Source: an uncultured Clostridia bacterium (lineage in GTDB: Bacteria; Bacillota; Clostridia; Oscillospirales; Ruminococcaceae). Taken from it: 15,262 nucleotides of DNA. A program made the position numbers and the translations under genes. Positions 4,975 to 11,887 of this stretch are shown in pieces. Where the stretch lies: positions 1-15,262 of the forward strand of contig CANCXY010000053.1 in assembly GCA_947381875.1 (NCBI GenBank), given 5' to 3'. How positions within the stretch are numbered: the stretch's first letter is position 1; every line of letters begins with the position of its first letter. Below the pieces are notes generated by a model. It did no database searches, was not told where the DNA came from, and was given only the letters and a program-made list of their open reading frames with translations.

Positions 4975-7086
4975 ATGGCAGTCTACGACGGTTTTTTTGA
5001 CGCGGAACAGACGGGCGAAAACGCAGACGGCACCCCAAAATATGACCGAACCTACAGTGCAGGCGATTTTACCGATTACTTCGCGCAGATCGCGGGTTCG
5101 GGCGTCAGTGTGCTGGACGGTGCCGATAGCTGCAAAGTGACGTATTCCGGCGGGCAGGCCAGCATTGCCCCCGGATTTTTGTTTATCCGCGGCTACTGGC
5201 TGCGCATCCGGGATGAACCGTACACGGTGGCCGTCACGGGCACAGGCCGCACCGCCATTGTCGCGCATCTCAACACCGCGCAAAAGACAATCACCCTCGG
5301 CGCACAGGACGCCGCCGACACCTACCCGGACGCGCTGTGCCTCGCCGTGGTCGACCCGGCCAGCGGGGCTGTGGAGGATACGCGGCACAATGCGGCGGTG
5401 TGCGGCGTGGTTGAGCCGTCCGGCGTGCTGGGCGAGAAACTGGCCTTTGCGCAGGATTACATTGACAACAAAATCGACGCCCGTCTTGGGCAGGTGGAGG
5501 CGGATATTTCCGCACAGCGGCAGGCGGTCGACACGCGGATTGCGGCCATGCAGGCCACGGTCGACGGCATCCAGCCCCCGCCCGTCGGCACGGTGCGTTT
5601 TTCGGCGTCAAAGGACGTGGGCGCGGGCTGGCTTCGGTGCGACGGCAGCTTTGTCAATGAGGCGGAATACCCGGAACTGGTGGCCGCGCTGGGTAAGCTG
5701 ACGCCCGGACAGGCGGATTTCAAAAAGCTGTTTGAGGGGGAAGTCGCGGGCGAAACCTCGAACCTCTCCTACTGGAACAATACCATGTGGGTTTTCGATA
5801 CCGCGACGCGGCAGCTTATCGGCGTAGACGCGGCGGGCAAGGTGCAGAAGGTGGCCTGCACGGGCATCGATGGGCTGTACAATGTAACGGCGGGTGTACA
5901 GCTCTCTGTATGTGATGGCGGGTTTGTGTATTTGGGGAAGGCGTCTGGCGTTCAGACAAGCGCGCGGGGCAACAGGCCCATCCTTTACGAGGCGACCGGG
6001 TTAAATGTGGGCACAACTTCTTTATCGTTTTCGGCGGCATCAAGCGTCTCAACAGGCATTTCTTCAAAATTTTCATTGGATTCTAAAATTATCCCTCGCG
6101 TGATTGTGCAATCCGGCACTGCGTGGGTTGCCAATGGGTTTGCAAGTTTTCAAAACCTGGGTGATTCCTCGGCTTCTTCTAATTACAACTCTCAAAAAGC
6201 CGTTTGCATTGGGTGGAATGCAGGGAAATTATCGCAAGACAGCGAATTTTCAAACAATAAAGGAAAAGAGATTTTACTGGCGGCCCTCTTTGAGTATGAT
6301 GCTTATGCGTATGGTGCTGCCATGCGGGGAATGCGTGCAAAATTTGCTGTCAATGAAAAAAATGGGGATGGAATACAACTGTTTTATTCTGCTCGTGGAG
6401 ATGATCGCAGCGCGAAAGTCGATAACACAGGCTTCGCATCATTCAAAACCGGGGCGGCCTCTATCCCAAACGGCCTTTATGATAATACCGCATCGGAAAT
6501 AACGTATTCCCCTGATAAAAGCGCTGCTGAATCTTCCGGCAGCGCTTTAGTATTAGCCAAAAAGATGTATGATGAAATCCTGTCGGGCGGAAAACTGATC
6601 CCCGATCTGTGCCTTTCTGTCTCTGACCGCGCCTCGGAAATCCTTATGGGCCTCGGCCTTTCCGGGCGTAAATTGGAAGTATGGCACATCTCCATTTCCC
6701 CTGCTAAAAACCTTGACTGGTACCTCTCAAACGTATCCCTCCCCTCCGGCGCACAGCTCTTTGAGGATTCTATTTGTTATTCCTCTGTCTGGAAGCTCTG
6801 GTTTGTTTTCGTCGGCACGGGCATAGCGTTCTGCCAAACACTGGCCGATAACAACTGGGGCTATTTGGATACACAGTCCATCATCGGCAAAATCGGCGGC
6901 AACGGCTCTGTCTATTACGACAACGCGAAAAAAGCCCTCATCCTTTCCGGCCAGAACACGGCGGGCAAGCCTGTCATGTACAGCCTTTCCTTCGGCGAGG
7001 ATTTCACCTACGCCAACGACGGCGCATGGCTGCCGATGATTGCCAGCGACGGCGTACCGGCTTTCATCAAAGCAAAGGAGGGGTAA
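4975..7086 (+). CDS. Large phage tail fibre / receptor-binding protein with collar motif
   Basis: This is a 703-residue virion protein. Residues 1-150 are an attachment domain (YDGFFDAEQ, then TYSAGDFTDYFAQIAGSGV near 26-44) shared with the next gene. Residues about 152-198 are a charged heptad-like coiled coil. Residues 203-241 carry the tail-collar pattern PVGTVRF...GWLRCDG...YPELVAALG. The remaining 460 residues contain alternating strand-like segments such as YWNNTMWVFDTATRQL near 266 and VYYDNAKKALILSG near the end, compatible with a beta-propeller or repeated beta-sandwich receptor tip. DNA for the mid-C-terminal part (about 6,020-6,560) is much richer in A+T than either flank, a sign of module exchange. 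The gene lies 1 nt after the previous stop. The role in host binding is inferred from position and architecture. Confidence 0.7.
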   Translation: MAVYDGFFDAEQTGENADGTPKYDRTYSAGDFTDYFAQIAGSGVSVLDGADSCKVTYSGGQASIAPGFLFIRGYWLRIRDEPYTVAVTGTGRTAIVAHLNTAQKTITLGAQDAADTYPDALCLAVVDPASGAVEDTRHNAAVCGVVEPSGVLGEKLAFAQDYIDNKIDARLGQVEADISAQRQAVDTRIAAMQATVDGIQPPPVGTVRFSASKDVGAGWLRCDGSFVNEAEYPELVAALGKLTPGQADFKKLFEGEVAGETSNLSYWNNTMWVFDTATRQLIGVDAAGKVQKVACTGIDGLYNVTAGVQLSVCDGGFVYLGKASGVQTSARGNRPILYEATGLNVGTTSLSFSAASSVSTGISSKFSLDSKIIPRVIVQSGTAWVANGFASFQNLGDSSASSNYNSQKAVCIGWNAGKLSQDSEFSNNKGKEILLAALFEYDAYAYGAAMRGMRAKFAVNEKNGDGIQLFYSARGDDRSAKVDNTGFASFKTGAASIPNGLYDNTASEITYSPDKSAAESSGSALVLAKKMYDEILSGGKLIPDLCLSVSDRASEILMGLGLSGRKLEVWHISISPAKNLDWYLSNVSLPSGAQLFEDSICYSSVWKLWFVFVGTGIAFCQTLADNNWGYLDTQSIIGKIGGNGSVYYDNAKKALILSGQNTAGKPVMYSLSFGEDFTYANDGAWLPMIASDGVPAFIKAKEG

Positions 7087-7089
7087 TGT

Positions 7090-7941
7090 TTGAGCCTCAC
7101 ATACGGCTTTTGCCTCGGCGATGACAGCGCACAGTACACCGCCGACGATTTCTCCCATGTTTTCCGCGCCATCACTGGCGACGGCGTTACAAATCACGGC
7201 AGGCGCTTTGCGGTCTCCCCCAATGGTTTCACGCTCATCGTAGGCACAGGGTACGGCTTTGCGGATGGGCGGTACGTCCAGAACACCGAACCGCTCCGCC
7301 TGCCCGTGCAGCCGCCCGGCAGCCGCGCCGACCGCACCGACGCCCTGTGCCTGCGTGTCGACCACAACGGACGCACAGCATCGGTGGAAATTGTAGAGGG
7401 CATGGACGCCGCCGCCATCCGCGCGGACCCTTCCCTTTTGCGTCAGGGCGATGCTGTCAGCGTTGTGCTGTACTTCATCCGCGTGCGCCGGGGCGCAACG
7501 TACATTGACGCCGCCGACATCACCGATGTGCGCGCCGAAAGCGGCCTGTGCGATGCTGTCCATACGCTGTCAGCGCTGACAGCACGCGCCGCGCATGTCC
7601 ATGCCTATTTCACGTCCGATATCGGCGCGAAGTTTGACGCGCTGGAACAGGCTGTCACGTCACTTGCCGAGGCGGCGGACGCCAAAGTGCAGGCGCTGGA
7701 AAGGCAGATCGCGGGCGCAGGCGCGGCGTATATCCCCGGCGACCTCACAACCGCACGCACCCCGCCCACCCCCGCCAACGAATGGCTGCTGTGCGACGGT
7801 GGTCCTGTGCCGGACGCCTACCCCCTGCTTACGCTGTTGCTCACCGGCACGCTGCCCGACATCAGCCGGGCAGCCGACCGATACAAAACTTACATTTACG
7901 GCGGACAGCCGCATGCTGTCACCGTCCGCGAAAGGAGCTGA
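7090..7941 (+). CDS. Second tail-collar-type baseplate protein, paralogue of the preceding N-terminus
   Basis: This 283-residue protein starts at TTG 7090, 8 nt after AAAGGAGG. The nearby ATG at 7086 is out of frame. Residues 1-165 follow the same plan as the attachment domain of the preceding fibre: YGFCLGDDSAQYTADDFSHVF against YDGFF...YSAGDFTDYF, and a shared TDALCL/PDALCL strand with a following Val-rich segment. Residues 175-210 are a short coiled coil, and 230-272 a compact collar motif (EWLLCDGGPVPDAYPLLTLL ... KTYIYGG). It lacks the long receptor tip. It probably forms a shorter baseplate appendage or adaptor. Its stop is 3 nt from the endolysin start, so it bridges the tail and lysis modules. 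Confidence 0.7.
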   Translation: MSLTYGFCLGDDSAQYTADDFSHVFRAITGDGVTNHGRRFAVSPNGFTLIVGTGYGFADGRYVQNTEPLRLPVQPPGSRADRTDALCLRVDHNGRTASVEIVEGMDAAAIRADPSLLRQGDAVSVVLYFIRVRRGATYIDAADITDVRAESGLCDAVHTLSALTARAAHVHAYFTSDIGAKFDALEQAVTSLAEAADAKVQALERQIAGAGAAYIPGDLTTARTPPTPANEWLLCDGGPVPDAYPLLTLLLTGTLPDISRAADRYKTYIYGGQPHAVTVRERS

Positions 7942-7944
7942 CAC

Positions 7945-8715
7945 ATGAACATCCAAACCATGCTTGCACCCAGGGGCAGCGCGGCGCGCCCCGGTTATCT
8001 GCTTGTGCCGCGATACATCACTATCCACAACACGGCCAATACAAACAAAGGCGCGGGATCCGTGAGCCACGGCAGATATTTGTCCGGGACTGGCGCGAAA
8101 AAGGCCGTCAGCTATCATTATGCCGTGGACGATTCGGCCATTGTGCAGATCATCCCGGACAGCGAAAACGCCTGGCACGCGGGCGACGGCGCGAACGGCA
8201 AGGGCAACCGCCAGAGCCTCGCCATTGAGATTTGCGAAAACCCTGAAAGCGATCTGCGCCGCGCCACCGACAATGCCGCCGAACTGACGGCACATCTCAT
8301 GCGCGAATGGGACATCCCGCTGTCAAACGTTGTGCAGCACAACCACTGGAGCGGTAAGGACTGCCCGCGCCGCCTGCGCATCGGCGAACCGTATAGTTGG
8401 GACACGTTCCTTGCCCAGGTGCAGACATTTTATGACGGGACAGCGCCCGCACAAGGCACGCAGGACGCCCCCGGTACGACAGATGGGGAAACGTCTGCCC
8501 CGCCTGTCGTGGGCGCGCAAACGGACGCACAGGGCGCGACGCGGCGATATCTGCGCCTGTCGCGCGGCGACCTCATACAGCTTATGCGCACAGCGGATGA
8601 CCTGGGGCTTGCGGTATGCGGCGACCTGACGATTGGCCCCGCCAGCCCCGGCGACGACCGCGCCCTGTGCGCGCTGGCGCAGCGTCTGGCGCTGACAGTC
8701 GAGGAGGTGGGATAG
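7945..8715 (+). CDS. Endolysin: N-acetylmuramoyl-L-alanine amidase (Amidase_2, zinc)
   Basis: This enzyme cleaves the bond between N-acetylmuramic acid and L-alanine of peptidoglycan during lysis. Residues about 20-160 form the Amidase_2 domain. ITIHNTAN carries zinc ligand His28, and QHNHWSGKDCP carries His132 and Cys140, matching the HxxWSGKxCP signature of phage and Bacillus amidases. AWHAG (77-81) and LAIEICEN (92-99) are conserved structural blocks. A Pro/Thr/Ala/Gly-rich linker runs from about 166 to 198. The last 58 residues (RRYLRLSRGDLIQLM onward) form a small helical domain that I cannot assign, in the place where a wall-binding domain is expected. There is no signal peptide, consistent with holin-dependent release. 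The ATG at 7945 follows AAAGGAG by 7 nt. Confidence 0.9.
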   Translation: MNIQTMLAPRGSAARPGYLLVPRYITIHNTANTNKGAGSVSHGRYLSGTGAKKAVSYHYAVDDSAIVQIIPDSENAWHAGDGANGKGNRQSLAIEICENPESDLRRATDNAAELTAHLMREWDIPLSNVVQHNHWSGKDCPRRLRIGEPYSWDTFLAQVQTFYDGTAPAQGTQDAPGTTDGETSAPPVVGAQTDAQGATRRYLRLSRGDLIQLMRTADDLGLAVCGDLTIGPASPGDDRALCALAQRLALTVEEVG

Positions 8716-8717
8716 AT

Positions 8718-8993
8718 ATGGACAGCGGAGTAATTTCGGCGCTTATCACGGGCCTGCTGTCGCTGTTGGGCGTCGTTGTCACAAGCTGGGCATCGGCGCG
8801 GCGCACAGAGGCGAAGATCGAGACGGCGCAGGCCGTCACCGATACCAAGATCGAGGAGCTGACGCGTGAGGTGCGCCTGCACAACGAGTTCGCCCGGCGC
8901 ATGCCGGTAGTGGAAGAACAGATCAAGGTGGCAAACCACCGCATTGAGGATTTAGAGGAGGTTGTGGAACATGAACGGACAAGACAGGGATAA
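8718..8993 (+). CDS. Small membrane-anchored coiled-coil lysis-module protein (91 aa)
   Basis: The ATG at 8718 follows GAGGAGG and starts 2 nt after the endolysin stop. Residues 1-23 (MDSGVISALITGLLSLLGVV onward) form one membrane segment. The rest is charged and helical with heptad spacing (TKIEELTREVRLHNEFARRM, then EEQIKVANHRIEDLEEVVEH). Proteins with an EEQIKV.NHRI.DLE block between endolysin and holin are common in Firmicutes phages and are usually called XhlA-like or hypothetical. In classical XhlA the membrane segment is C-terminal, so the topology here is reversed. It probably assists holin or endolysin function at the membrane. Its last 23 nt overlap the holin gene. Confidence 0.65.
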   Translation: MDSGVISALITGLLSLLGVVVTSWASARRTEAKIETAQAVTDTKIEELTREVRLHNEFARRMPVVEEQIKVANHRIEDLEEVVEHERTRQG

Positions 8994-9183
8994 GGCTGTC
9001 AGATGGTGGAAAGCGGCGGGTGTGCGGGCCGTGAAGACGTTTGCGCAGACGGCTGTCGCAACGATAGGCACCGCCGCCGTGCTGGGCGCGGTAGATTGGG
9101 TGATGGTGGGCAGTGCGTCGGTACTGGCCGCAATCCTCAGCCTACTGACAAGCGTGGCGGGGCTGCCGGAGGTGGACCCGTGA
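8971..9183 (+). CDS. Phage holin, r1t-like family
   Basis: This 70-residue protein begins with a basic segment ending VRAVKTFAQTAVATIGTAAV and has a second hydrophobic segment, MVGSASVLAAILSLLTSVAG. The K(T/S)FAQ...DW...LAAxLSLLTS pattern is that of phage r1t-type holins with two membrane helices. Holin assembly in the cytoplasmic membrane times the release of the endolysin. The chosen start is ATG 8971, 9 nt after GAGGAGG. TTG at 8962 is in frame but too close to that site. The gene overlaps its upstream neighbour by 23 nt and the methyltransferase by 4 nt (GTGA). Confidence 0.8.
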   Translation: MNGQDRDKAVRWWKAAGVRAVKTFAQTAVATIGTAAVLGAVDWVMVGSASVLAAILSLLTSVAGLPEVDP

Positions 9184-9923
9184 CGCTTTGGCAGGGCGAC
9201 TGCCTGGAACTCATGAAGCGGATTCCAGACAGCAGCGTGGATATGGTGCTGTGCGATCTGCCGTATGGCACCACCTGCAACAAATGGGATCGTGTGATCC
9301 CGTTCGAACCCCTTTGGAAACAGTATCACCGTATCTGCCGGGAAAACGCCGCCATTGTCCTGTTTTCGCAAATGCCCTTTACCGTATCACTCGCTTTTAG
9401 CAATCTAACGTATTTCCGCTATGAAATTATCTGGCAGAAATCGCAGGGAACAGGGCACCTGAATGCAAACCGCATGCCGTTGAAGATCCATGAAAACGTG
9501 CTTGTTTTTTATCGCCGCCTGCCGCATTATTATCCCCAGAAAAGGGCAGGCGCAGAACCGTACAGGATGAAACACAGCGGCAAAAGCTCCAATTACGGCA
9601 CCCAGCGCGTCACGGAAACACTGAACACAGACGGGACACGTTACCCGGTGGATGTTGTGCATTTTGCTTCCTGCAATACCCGCAGTTACACCACCTTACA
9701 TCCCACGCAGAAGCCGGTTGATCTGCTGGAATATCTTATCCGCACCTACACCGATGAGGGCGAAACCGTCCTTGATAACTGTATGGGCAGCGGCAGTACA
9801 GGCGTGGCCTGTGTCAACACGGGGCGGGATTTCATTGGGATTGAACTGGACGCCGGGTATTTTGACATTGCCAAGCAGCGCATTGAACAAGCCCTGAAAG
9901 ACAGCCAGGCAAAAGCCGTCTGA
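9180..9923 (+). CDS. Solitary DNA methyltransferase (beta-class, N6-adenine or N4-cytosine)
   Basis: This 247-residue SAM-dependent DNA methylase has its catalytic motif IV, DLPYG (26-30, a DPPY variant, in DLPYGTTCNKWD), near the N-terminus. The SAM-binding motif I, LDNCMGSGSTGVA (198-210), is near the C-terminus and is preceded by HPTQKPVDLLEYLI (174-187). That order defines the beta group. Specificity lies in the middle and cannot be read from sequence. The start is GTG 9180, overlapping the holin stop as GTGA with GGAGG 7 nt upstream. No restriction gene is adjacent, so it is probably an orphan phage enzyme protecting phage DNA or altering host methylation. Its position at the end of the lysis genes suggests an acquired moron. 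The base acceptor (A or C) is uncertain. Confidence 0.85.
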   Translation: MTLWQGDCLELMKRIPDSSVDMVLCDLPYGTTCNKWDRVIPFEPLWKQYHRICRENAAIVLFSQMPFTVSLAFSNLTYFRYEIIWQKSQGTGHLNANRMPLKIHENVLVFYRRLPHYYPQKRAGAEPYRMKHSGKSSNYGTQRVTETLNTDGTRYPVDVVHFASCNTRSYTTLHPTQKPVDLLEYLIRTYTDEGETVLDNCMGSGSTGVACVNTGRDFIGIELDAGYFDIAKQRIEQALKDSQAKAV

Positions 9924-9993
9924 GCGCAAAAGGCAAGTTACAGCTAAGCAAGCGCCTATTTTTCAAACTTTCAGAGTTTTTGTCAACCAACCA

Positions 9994-10033
9994 GCCCCGT
10001 GCGTGGAGAGTATCCGCGCGCGGGGCGATTTTT
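9994..10033 (+). terminator. Late-operon rho-independent terminator
   Basis: GCCCCGTGCG (9994-10003) pairs with CGCGCGGGGC (10017-10026). This is a 10-bp stem with one G-U pair and a 13-nt loop, followed by TTTTT at 10029-10033. It is the first strong terminator after the methyltransferase and probably ends the prophage late transcript. Confidence 0.75.
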
Positions 10034-10049
10034 GTGTTATTTTTGTGTT
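10028..10049. repeat. Tandem 11-bp direct repeat, ATTTTTGTGTT x2
   Basis: ATTTTTGTGTT occurs twice without a gap (10028-10038 and 10039-10049), directly after the late-operon terminator where the prophage should end. Short direct repeats of this size flank att cores as integrase arm-type sites in some tyrosine-integrase phages. It could also be chance A+T-rich repetition. No matching att copy can be seen in the window. Confidence 0.55.
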
Positions 10050-10088
10050 ACTACCAGTGTAAGGAACAGCCTGCTTTCATAGCCCGAT

Positions 10089-10111
10089 AAATTCAGATAA
10101 TCCCTGAATTT
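10089..10111. other. AT-rich stem-loop in the prophage/host junction region
   Basis: AAATTCAG (10089-10096) pairs perfectly with CTGAATTT (10104-10111) across a 7-nt loop. It is followed by no T-tract and is a poor terminator. It could be a recombination-site dyad or an unrelated hairpin. Confidence 0.3.
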
Positions 10112-10128
10112 TCAGCATCCACTACAGC

Positions 10129-10157
10129 TTGCAAGACGCCAAAAAATATGGTACAAT
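10129..10157 (+). promoter_or_regulatory. Orphan sigma-A-type promoter facing right
   Basis: TTGCAA (10129-10134), an exact 17-nt spacer and TACAAT (10152-10157) give a strong vegetative promoter. No rightward gene follows: the next genes on this strand are antisense to it until anmK, 3.8 kb away. It may drive a small RNA or a transcript antisense to the GNAT gene. It may instead be the promoter of a host gene displaced by prophage insertion. Confidence 0.55.
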
Positions 10158-10163
10158 ATTTTC

Positions 10164-10285
10164 GTGTCGTCCTAATCAATAGGGCGGGGGTTGAAATAGA
10201 GAGTATACCTGTAATCCAAAAGGAAAAGCGCCCGGTGTTTGAAGTATCTGATTAGATACCTCACGCTCCGGGCGCTTTCCTGGTC
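10164..10285 (+). ncRNA. Candidate small structured RNA, about 120 nt
   Basis: Downstream of the orphan promoter, CGTCCTA (10168-10174) pairs with TAGGGCG (10180-10186) to give a 5' hairpin. The compound hairpin at 10225-10278 could form the 3' end. Only a short unpaired stretch lies between, with no convincing ORF. The plus-strand 3' side lacks a clear T-tract (CTTTCCTGG), so termination in this direction is doubtful. No known RNA family is recognised. Confidence 0.3.
10225..10278 (-). terminator. Terminator of the leftward nagZ-kinase-GNAT operon
   Basis: AAAGCGCCCGG (10225-10235) pairs perfectly with CCGGGCGCTTT (10268-10278). Inside lies a second stem, GTATCT (10244-10249) with AGATAC (10254-10259). 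On the minus strand the outer stem is followed by TCCTTTT, and it begins 12 nt after the GNAT stop. The nested two-stem form is unusual but compatible with rho-independent termination. Confidence 0.65.
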
Positions 10286-10289
10286 TATC

Positions 10290-10790
10290 CTATTCCTTAT
10301 CGCTTTCCAGCTTTTTCTTAATCAGCGGAAGAAAATCGCGGTAAATGCCGGGGTTGGAATCCGGGATCAAGACGGCATTGACGCATTTCTCATAAAATTC
10401 CTGCGGACCTACGCCGCCTATGATGGCGTAAGCATAGCCCTCCTCCCGCATGGCCGCCAAACTGCGCAGCAGCAGGGCGCGGCCAATGCCGCCCCCCTGT
10501 TCAGCGTCCAGTACACGCGTGGGGCCAAAGAAGTCCGGGGCGGTTGCGTCATAGCAGGCGTAACCGATGATGTCCGCCCCGCGCAGGGCGAGGAAGCAGG
10601 AGATGGGCATGTGCGAAAAGCAAACATCGCACTCCCCCTCCGCCGACACGCCGGAGTGTTCGCGCACCCATTCCAGAACACGCGTTTTATCGGGGGCCAG
10701 AGCGCGTATGATACGCACCGTCTTGTCCTTCGGCGCCGCCAGGGCCGCATCCTCCGGCAGTTCATACAGTTTCACAAGCATATCGTACAT
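10290..10790 (-). CDS. GNAT-family N-acetyltransferase
   Basis: This is a 166-residue cytoplasmic acetyl-CoA-dependent acyltransferase. The acetyl-CoA-binding motif A is EQGGGIGRALL (97-107, Q/R-x-x-G-x-G form) after the strand FFGPTRVLDA. A preceding strand, ADIIGYACYD (72-81), and a following block, YAIIGGVGPQEFYEKC (121-136), fit the GNAT fold. The start is the ATG at 10790, 9 nt after AGGAGG. In-frame codons further upstream cover a palindrome and have no ribosome site. It is the last gene of the nagZ operon, 94 nt after the kinase. GNAT genes recur beside muropeptide-recycling genes in Clostridia, so the substrate may be an amino sugar or amino acid from cell-wall turnover. That is inference only; the substrate cannot be read from sequence. 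Confidence 0.8.
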   Translation of the reverse strand: MYDMLVKLYELPEDAALAAPKDKTVRIIRALAPDKTRVLEWVREHSGVSAEGECDVCFSHMPISCFLALRGADIIGYACYDATAPDFFGPTRVLDAEQGGGIGRALLLRSLAAMREEGYAYAIIGGVGPQEFYEKCVNAVLIPDSNPGIYRDFLPLIKKKLESDKE

Positions 10791-10819
10791 GGTGGTTTTC
10801 CTCCTGAAACGTAAAATCA

Positions 10820-10864
10820 TTTTTGTGTATTCGTCCTGCGCGGGCGGGAAAGTACACGGAAAAA
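10820..10864 (-). repeat. Degenerate palindrome between kinase and GNAT genes, related to the element after anmK
   Basis: GGGCGGGAAAGTACACG (10842-10858) is identical at 16 of 17 positions to the right arm of the perfect palindrome at 15225-15241. The left side (TTTTTGTGTA, 10820-10829) pairs with TACAC and AAAAA at 10853-10864, leaving a mismatched middle. This appears to be an eroded copy of the same element. It may reduce transcription into the GNAT gene. Confidence 0.5.
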
Positions 10865-10884
10865 GCGGGGACATGCGCGGACGC

Positions 10885-11865
10885 TCATCTCTCGTGCCGG
10901 ACACTTTGCAGATGCTCCCACGCCAGCAGCGCCGCGCCGGACGCCGCATCACTGCGCGGGGCGAGAAAGCGCATTTCGGGGAATTGATTGCGCAGGGATT
11001 TTTGCGTTTCGGTACGCAGGCCGTTGTCGTGCAGCAGCAGACTGCCCGTCATCGCCAACTCCGCGTTTTCCATTCCGATTGTACGCGCCACAGCGCCGGC
11101 AAGCTGCGCCAGTTCACCGGCAGCGCGCACTGTAATAGCCTGCGCCGCTTCATCCCCCGCGTCCCGCGCCTGCTCGATCAGCGGCGCAAGCGAAGCGATC
11201 TGCTTTTTCTCAGTCTCCGGGGCATAGGTGAAGCGCACCAGTCCGCCAAGGTTCGTGATACCAAGTTTTTCAAAGACCAACTGCGTGAGCAGCGTGCGCG
11301 GCGCGCGCCCATCCGCGGCACGCACAACCGCCGCGAGCGCGTCCCTGCCCAAAGCGTAGCCGCTGCCCTCGTCGTCGATTTTGTGTCCGTATCCGCCCGC
11401 GCGCGCGGTTTCGCCCGCACTGCTGCGCCCGAAGCAGATAGAGCCGGTGCCCGCAATCAGAACCATGCCGACGGGGCTGCCGAGCGCGCCCGCGAGGGCT
11501 GTTTCATGGTCGCCCACTAACAGCAGCGGTCCAGGATACCCGCACTGTCTCAGCAGGCGCTCCAGCGTGGCGCGCGCCTCCGGGTTGCTGACGCCCGCGC
11601 TGCCAATACACACCGCGCCGCACGCCTCCAGCCCGCCGGGCAGGGTGCGCATGGCGGCTATCGCGTCGCGGAACGTGGCCTCTACACTGCTTTCCCCGGC
11701 GCTGTTGAGGTTCATGGAGCCGAAGCGCTCACGCATCAGCACCGTGCCGTCCTCCGCACGCGCTTCTATGGTTGTTTTGGTCCCGCCGCCGTCCCAGCCC
11801 GCCGCATACAGCGGGGCAGAAAGGCTTTTGCCGGACGCTTTGTCATAGCTTGGCATGCCGCCCAT
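10885..11865 (-). CDS. N-acetylglucosamine/N-acetylmuramic acid kinase (BadF/BadG ATPase family, MurK-like)
   Basis: This is a 326-residue cytoplasmic sugar kinase of the ASKHA fold. It shows phosphate-1 motif DGGGTKT (25-31), the probable catalytic Asp119 in VGDHETAL, phosphate-2/adenosine motif LIAGTGSICFG (136-146), GGYGHKIDDEGSGYALGR (157-174, typical of bacterial NagK/MurK proteins) and a C-terminal helix DAASGAALLAW. The start ATG 11865 follows AAGGAGG by 8 nt and lies 22 nt after nagZ. In Clostridium acetobutylicum the neighbour of nagZ is MurK, which phosphorylates both MurNAc and GlcNAc. The same gene order here makes that the best guess, with plain GlcNAc kinase as the alternative. 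The first 18 residues before the fold are a short non-conserved extension. Confidence 0.8.
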   Translation of the reverse strand: MGGMPSYDKASGKSLSAPLYAAGWDGGGTKTTIEARAEDGTVLMRERFGSMNLNSAGESSVEATFRDAIAAMRTLPGGLEACGAVCIGSAGVSNPEARATLERLLRQCGYPGPLLLVGDHETALAGALGSPVGMVLIAGTGSICFGRSSAGETARAGGYGHKIDDEGSGYALGRDALAAVVRAADGRAPRTLLTQLVFEKLGITNLGGLVRFTYAPETEKKQIASLAPLIEQARDAGDEAAQAITVRAAGELAQLAGAVARTIGMENAELAMTGSLLLHDNGLRTETQKSLRNQFPEMRFLAPRSDAASGAALLAWEHLQSVRHER

Positions 11866-11887
11866 ACCATTCTCCTCCTTATTTCCT

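Larger units (their letters stand above)
1..10050. mobile_element. Right-hand part of an integrated siphovirus-like prophage (left end outside window)
   Basis: The segment carries, in normal phage late-gene order, distal tail protein, hub and tail fibre proteins, collar-type proteins, amidase endolysin, holin and a solitary methyltransferase. It is followed by ordinary host genes. No integrase, repressor, terminase or capsid gene lies in the window, so those must be to the left. The right boundary is inferred to fall between the late-operon terminator near 10,033 and the start of the chromosomal GNAT transcription unit near 10,225. Its exact position is unknown because attL is not visible. 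Whether the prophage is intact cannot be judged from this part. Confidence 0.85.

Noticed and set aside
9958..9986. Minus-strand promoter-like TTGACA-17-AAAAAT
   Set aside because: The -35 is perfect but the -10 is weak (4 of 6). It would drive only RNA antisense to the methyltransferase, and no leftward ORF follows.
9924..10289. tRNA gene as the integration target
   Set aside because: No cloverleaf or conserved T-arm sequence could be found on either strand of this gap.
10791..10952. 54-codon N-terminal extension of the GNAT protein
   Set aside because: The added stretch overlaps the end of the kinase gene and the degenerate palindrome, and has no ribosome site. The ATG at 10790 has AGGAGG at the right distance.
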